Shown: piece by piece, positions 4,187 through 5,922 of the stretch | How the letters are laid out: each line of letters opens with the position of its first letter | Numbering within the stretch: the first letter of the stretch is position 1 | Origin: an uncultured Clostridia bacterium | Lineage (GTDB): Bacteria > Bacillota > Clostridia > TANB77 > CAG-508 | Reading direction: 5' to 3' | NCBI GenBank assembly: GCA_947632745.1 | Contig: CANRQH010000083.1 | Coordinates: 1 to 5,922, forward strand | Length of the DNA stretch: 5,922 bases | The notes under the pieces: generated by a model | Databases searched by the model: none | Told to the model about the DNA's origin: nothing | What the model saw: the letters and a program-made list of their open reading frames with translations, nothing else | Translations under genes and position numbers: made by a program

Positions 4187-5705
4187 ATATACGATTTTTA
4201 GTTCTTTTTATTCTTCTTTTTCTTTTATTTTTTTCTTCTTTTAATTCTTTTTCAACTTCTAAAACTGCTCCTTTTTCGTTCCAAGGGTATTTAACTCCTC
4301 TTATGTCTAAAAAATTTTCATGTCCTTTTCCTAATAATAAAATCATGTCCCCTTTTTGTGCATTTTTAATAGCATATCGAATTGCTTCTTTTCTGTCTTT
4401 TATAATCATGTACTTTCCTTTACTTTTTTCAAGTCCAACTATAATATCATTGTGTATTGCTTCCATTTCTTCAAATCTTAAATTATCATTTGTTAAAATA
4501 GTTAAGCTTGACCATTTTCCACATATCTCTCCTAAATCATATCTTCTTTTTTTAGCTCTGTTTCCTCCTGCTCCAGTTATAGATATAATTCTTTTAGGCT
4601 TATAGTCTGAAATTGCTTCCATTAAATTGTTCATTTCATCTTTGTTATGAGCATAATCTATAATTAATTTATATGTTGAATTAGAACTTGTTAATTCCAT
4701 TCTACCATTAACTTTTACAGTTTCTAAAGCTTTTTTCATACTTTCTGCATCTATTCCTAAGTAATGTGCTACTGTTATTGAACATAAAGCATTATATACT
4801 GAAAACTTTCCAGGTATATCTATTCTAAATGTGTCATTCATTGCACCCGTAACATCAAATTGTTCTCCTAAAAAATTATCTTCTGAAATAAATTTTATAT
4901 TACTAGCTTTTATATCTGTTCCTTCATTGTCTATTCCATAATTTATTATTTTACAAGTATGGTCTTTTGTAATTTCTTCATATTTTTCAGAATCTATATT
5001 TATAATTCCTACTTTACATTGTTTAAATAACAAGCTTTTGCAATATATATAATCTTCATAATCTTCATGCTCATTTTTTCCAATGTGATCCATTGATATA
5101 TTTGTAAATACACCATAATCAAATTCTATTCCTGCTACTCTGTCCATTTTCAAGCCTTGTGATGAAACTTCCATAACCATATATTTACATCCTTGGTCTG
5201 CCATATCATAAAAAAGTTTTTGTATTTCATAAGCATTTGGTGTTGTATTATTTGTTTCGATTTTTTTGTCTCCTATCATAGCACCTATTGTTCCAATTAT
5301 ACCTACTTTATAGCCAGCACTTTCTAATATGCTTTTTATAATATATGATGTTGATGTTTTTCCACATGTTCCAGTTATTCCTATTGTTATTAATTTTTTA
5401 GCGGGATAATCAAAATATGCTGCTGAAATTTTCGCTACTGCTTTTCTTGATGATTTTACTTTTATAACTGTTACATCCTCTTTTATTTCTACATCTTTTT
5501 CTATTACAATTACTTTTGCCCCATTTTCTATTGCATTAGGTATATAATTATGTGAGTCAACTTCTGTTCCTACTACGGCTATAAACATATCTCCCTCTTG
5601 TACATTTTTTGAATTGTCTTTTACATCTTTTATGTTTATATCAAGGTTTCCTTTTATAAGCTCATAATCTAAATCTTTTAAAACTTCTTTTAAATTTGTT
5701 ATCAT
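4185..5705 (-). CDS. murE: MurE-family UDP-MurNAc-tripeptide ligase, stand-alone copy
   Basis: This 506-residue protein has the three-domain Mur ligase layout. The N-terminal UDP-MurNAc domain includes DNSKNVQEGDMFIAVVG. The ATP domain has the P-loop GTCGKTS (112-118), TTP (154-156), MEVSSQGLKMDRV and K223 in YCKSLLF, matching the carbamylated Lys of MurE. The C-terminal domain has NGRME, DYAHN, GAGGNR (378-383), DNLR (407-410) and GKGHE (459-463). MurE adds the third amino acid to UDP-MurNAc-L-Ala-D-Glu in the cytoplasm. DNLR keeps the Arg of the diaminopimelate-type DNPR motif but has Leu for Pro, so the amino acid used is uncertain. The tail (487-506) is strikingly Lys/Arg-rich. It is a single gene with its own promoter and no other cell-wall genes nearby, so it may be a second paralogue rather than the housekeeping enzyme. 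Confidence 0.88.
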   Translation of the reverse strand: MITNLKEVLKDLDYELIKGNLDINIKDVKDNSKNVQEGDMFIAVVGTEVDSHNYIPNAIENGAKVIVIEKDVEIKEDVTVIKVKSSRKAVAKISAAYFDYPAKKLITIGITGTCGKTSTSYIIKSILESAGYKVGIIGTIGAMIGDKKIETNNTTPNAYEIQKLFYDMADQGCKYMVMEVSSQGLKMDRVAGIEFDYGVFTNISMDHIGKNEHEDYEDYIYCKSLLFKQCKVGIINIDSEKYEEITKDHTCKIINYGIDNEGTDIKASNIKFISEDNFLGEQFDVTGAMNDTFRIDIPGKFSVYNALCSITVAHYLGIDAESMKKALETVKVNGRMELTSSNSTYKLIIDYAHNKDEMNNLMEAISDYKPKRIISITGAGGNRAKKRRYDLGEICGKWSSLTILTNDNLRFEEMEAIHNDIIVGLEKSKGKYMIIKDRKEAIRYAIKNAQKGDMILLLGKGHENFLDIRGVKYPWNEKGAVLEVEKELKEEKNKRKRRIKRTKNRI

Positions 5706-5714
5706 TTTTTTCTT

Positions 5715-5755
5715 GTATGATATATTAATAATTTTAATACATCATACTCTCCTTT
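5715..5755 (-). promoter_or_regulatory. Shine-Dalgarno and 14-bp hairpin in the murE-like leader
   Basis: The minus strand has AAAGGAG at 5755-5749, one base, then GTATGATGTATTAA (5747-5734), a five-base loop and TTAATATATCATAC (5728-5715), and nine more bases to the ATG at 5705. In the mRNA all 14 positions pair, with one G-U. Linearly the Shine-Dalgarno is 43 bases from the start; with the hairpin closed the effective gap is about 10. No other good ribosome site precedes the ATG. The upper strand of the hairpin also contains a tiny reading frame (ATG ATG TAT TAA) that the Shine-Dalgarno could serve. A DNA operator palindrome is another possibility. Confidence 0.6.
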
Positions 5756-5803
5756 CTACACTTTATATTACTAAGGTAAGTCTATCTCTTAATAATTATA
5801 AGC

Positions 5804-5832
5804 ATTATATATTAAACATAATTAATAGTCAA
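5804..5832 (-). promoter_or_regulatory. murE: Near-consensus sigma-A promoter of the murE-like gene
   Basis: On the minus strand TTGACT (5832-5827) and TATAAT (5809-5804) are separated by exactly 17 bases, which is close to the consensus for the housekeeping sigma factor. Transcription should begin near 5797 and give a leader of about 90 bases. This shows the gene is transcribed independently of whatever lies to the right. No T-box or other known riboswitch motif is evident in the leader. Confidence 0.82.
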
Positions 5833-5874
5833 TATATTTAAACACTTTTACAGGACTAAATCATGAAATTTTTC

Positions 5875-5916
5875 AAAAAAGTCTGTTAATCATTGATATT
5901 AAATGGTTATCAGACT
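5875..5916 (-). terminator. Intrinsic terminator of a gene beyond the right edge
   Basis: On the minus strand AGTCTGATAACCATT (5916-5902) pairs with AATGATTAACAGACT (5894-5880), 13 of 15 positions, with a seven-base loop and six T immediately after. It probably ends a leftward transcript coming from outside the window and separates it from the murE-like promoter about 45 bases downstream. On the plus strand the structure pairs about as well but has only a weak T-rich tail. Confidence 0.75.
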
Positions 5917-5922
5917 TGATTT

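Noticed and set aside
4165..4605. 146-aa plus-strand frame
   Set aside because: It is antisense to the murE-like gene, starts inside the terminator hairpin and has a low-complexity Phe/Leu/Ser translation.
4185..5705. MurT or cyanophycin synthetase instead of MurE
   Set aside because: There is no Cys4 zinc ribbon or GatD partner as for MurT, and no N-terminal ATP-grasp domain as for cyanophycin synthetase. Length and motifs fit MurE.
5706..5797. T-box or other amino-acid riboswitch in front of the murE-like gene
   Set aside because: The leader is only about 90 bases, has no T-box-type motif and no terminator before the start codon.

Overview
The window is very AT-rich DNA with AGGAGG-type ribosome binding sites, sigma-A-like promoters and U-tract terminators. 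This fits a low-GC Gram-positive bacterium, most likely a member of the Clostridia, though the species cannot be told. The key landmark is the 3' half of a tRNA-Lys(CTT) gene at 1959-2003, whose 5' half has been replaced by unrelated DNA. This is the usual scar of an element integrated in a tRNA gene. I read everything to its left as the end of an integrative and conjugative element (ICE) and everything to its right as the flanking chromosome or an older island.

Left part (1-1640, all on the minus strand): a compact operon running away from the tRNA scar. Its order is a winged-helix/HTH replication-initiator-like protein (899-1603), a small two-helix membrane protein (636-884), a TrbC/VirB2-like pilin subunit with signal peptide (193-576) and the start of a PrgI-family protein (1-179, cut by the window edge). 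These are type IV secretion genes of the kind used by Gram-positive ICEs, and a VirB4-type ATPase would be expected next.

Junction region (1604-2083, about 480 bases without a gene): it holds a minus-strand intrinsic terminator just upstream of the HTH gene, GCRCCAA repeats with a 22-bp period plus an inverted copy (iteron or integrase-arm-like), an outward-facing promoter candidate, the tRNA half, and a long tRNA-type terminator directly before the next gene.

Right part: a 687-aa protein (2084-4147, +) with two TIR domains in tandem, Sel1-like repeats and seven 42-residue kinesin-light-chain-type TPRs. This layout suggests an NAD-consuming, sensor-coupled immunity protein. It converges through a bidirectional terminator on a stand-alone MurE-family ligase gene (4185-5705, -). 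The ligase gene has its own near-consensus promoter and an unusual leader, in which a 14-bp hairpin separates a strong Shine-Dalgarno from the start codon. A terminator near the right edge (5875-5916) probably ends the next gene outside the window.

The strongest candidates for something new are the tandem-TIR/Sel1/TPR protein next to a tRNA integration scar and the hairpin-bridged leader of the murE-like gene.
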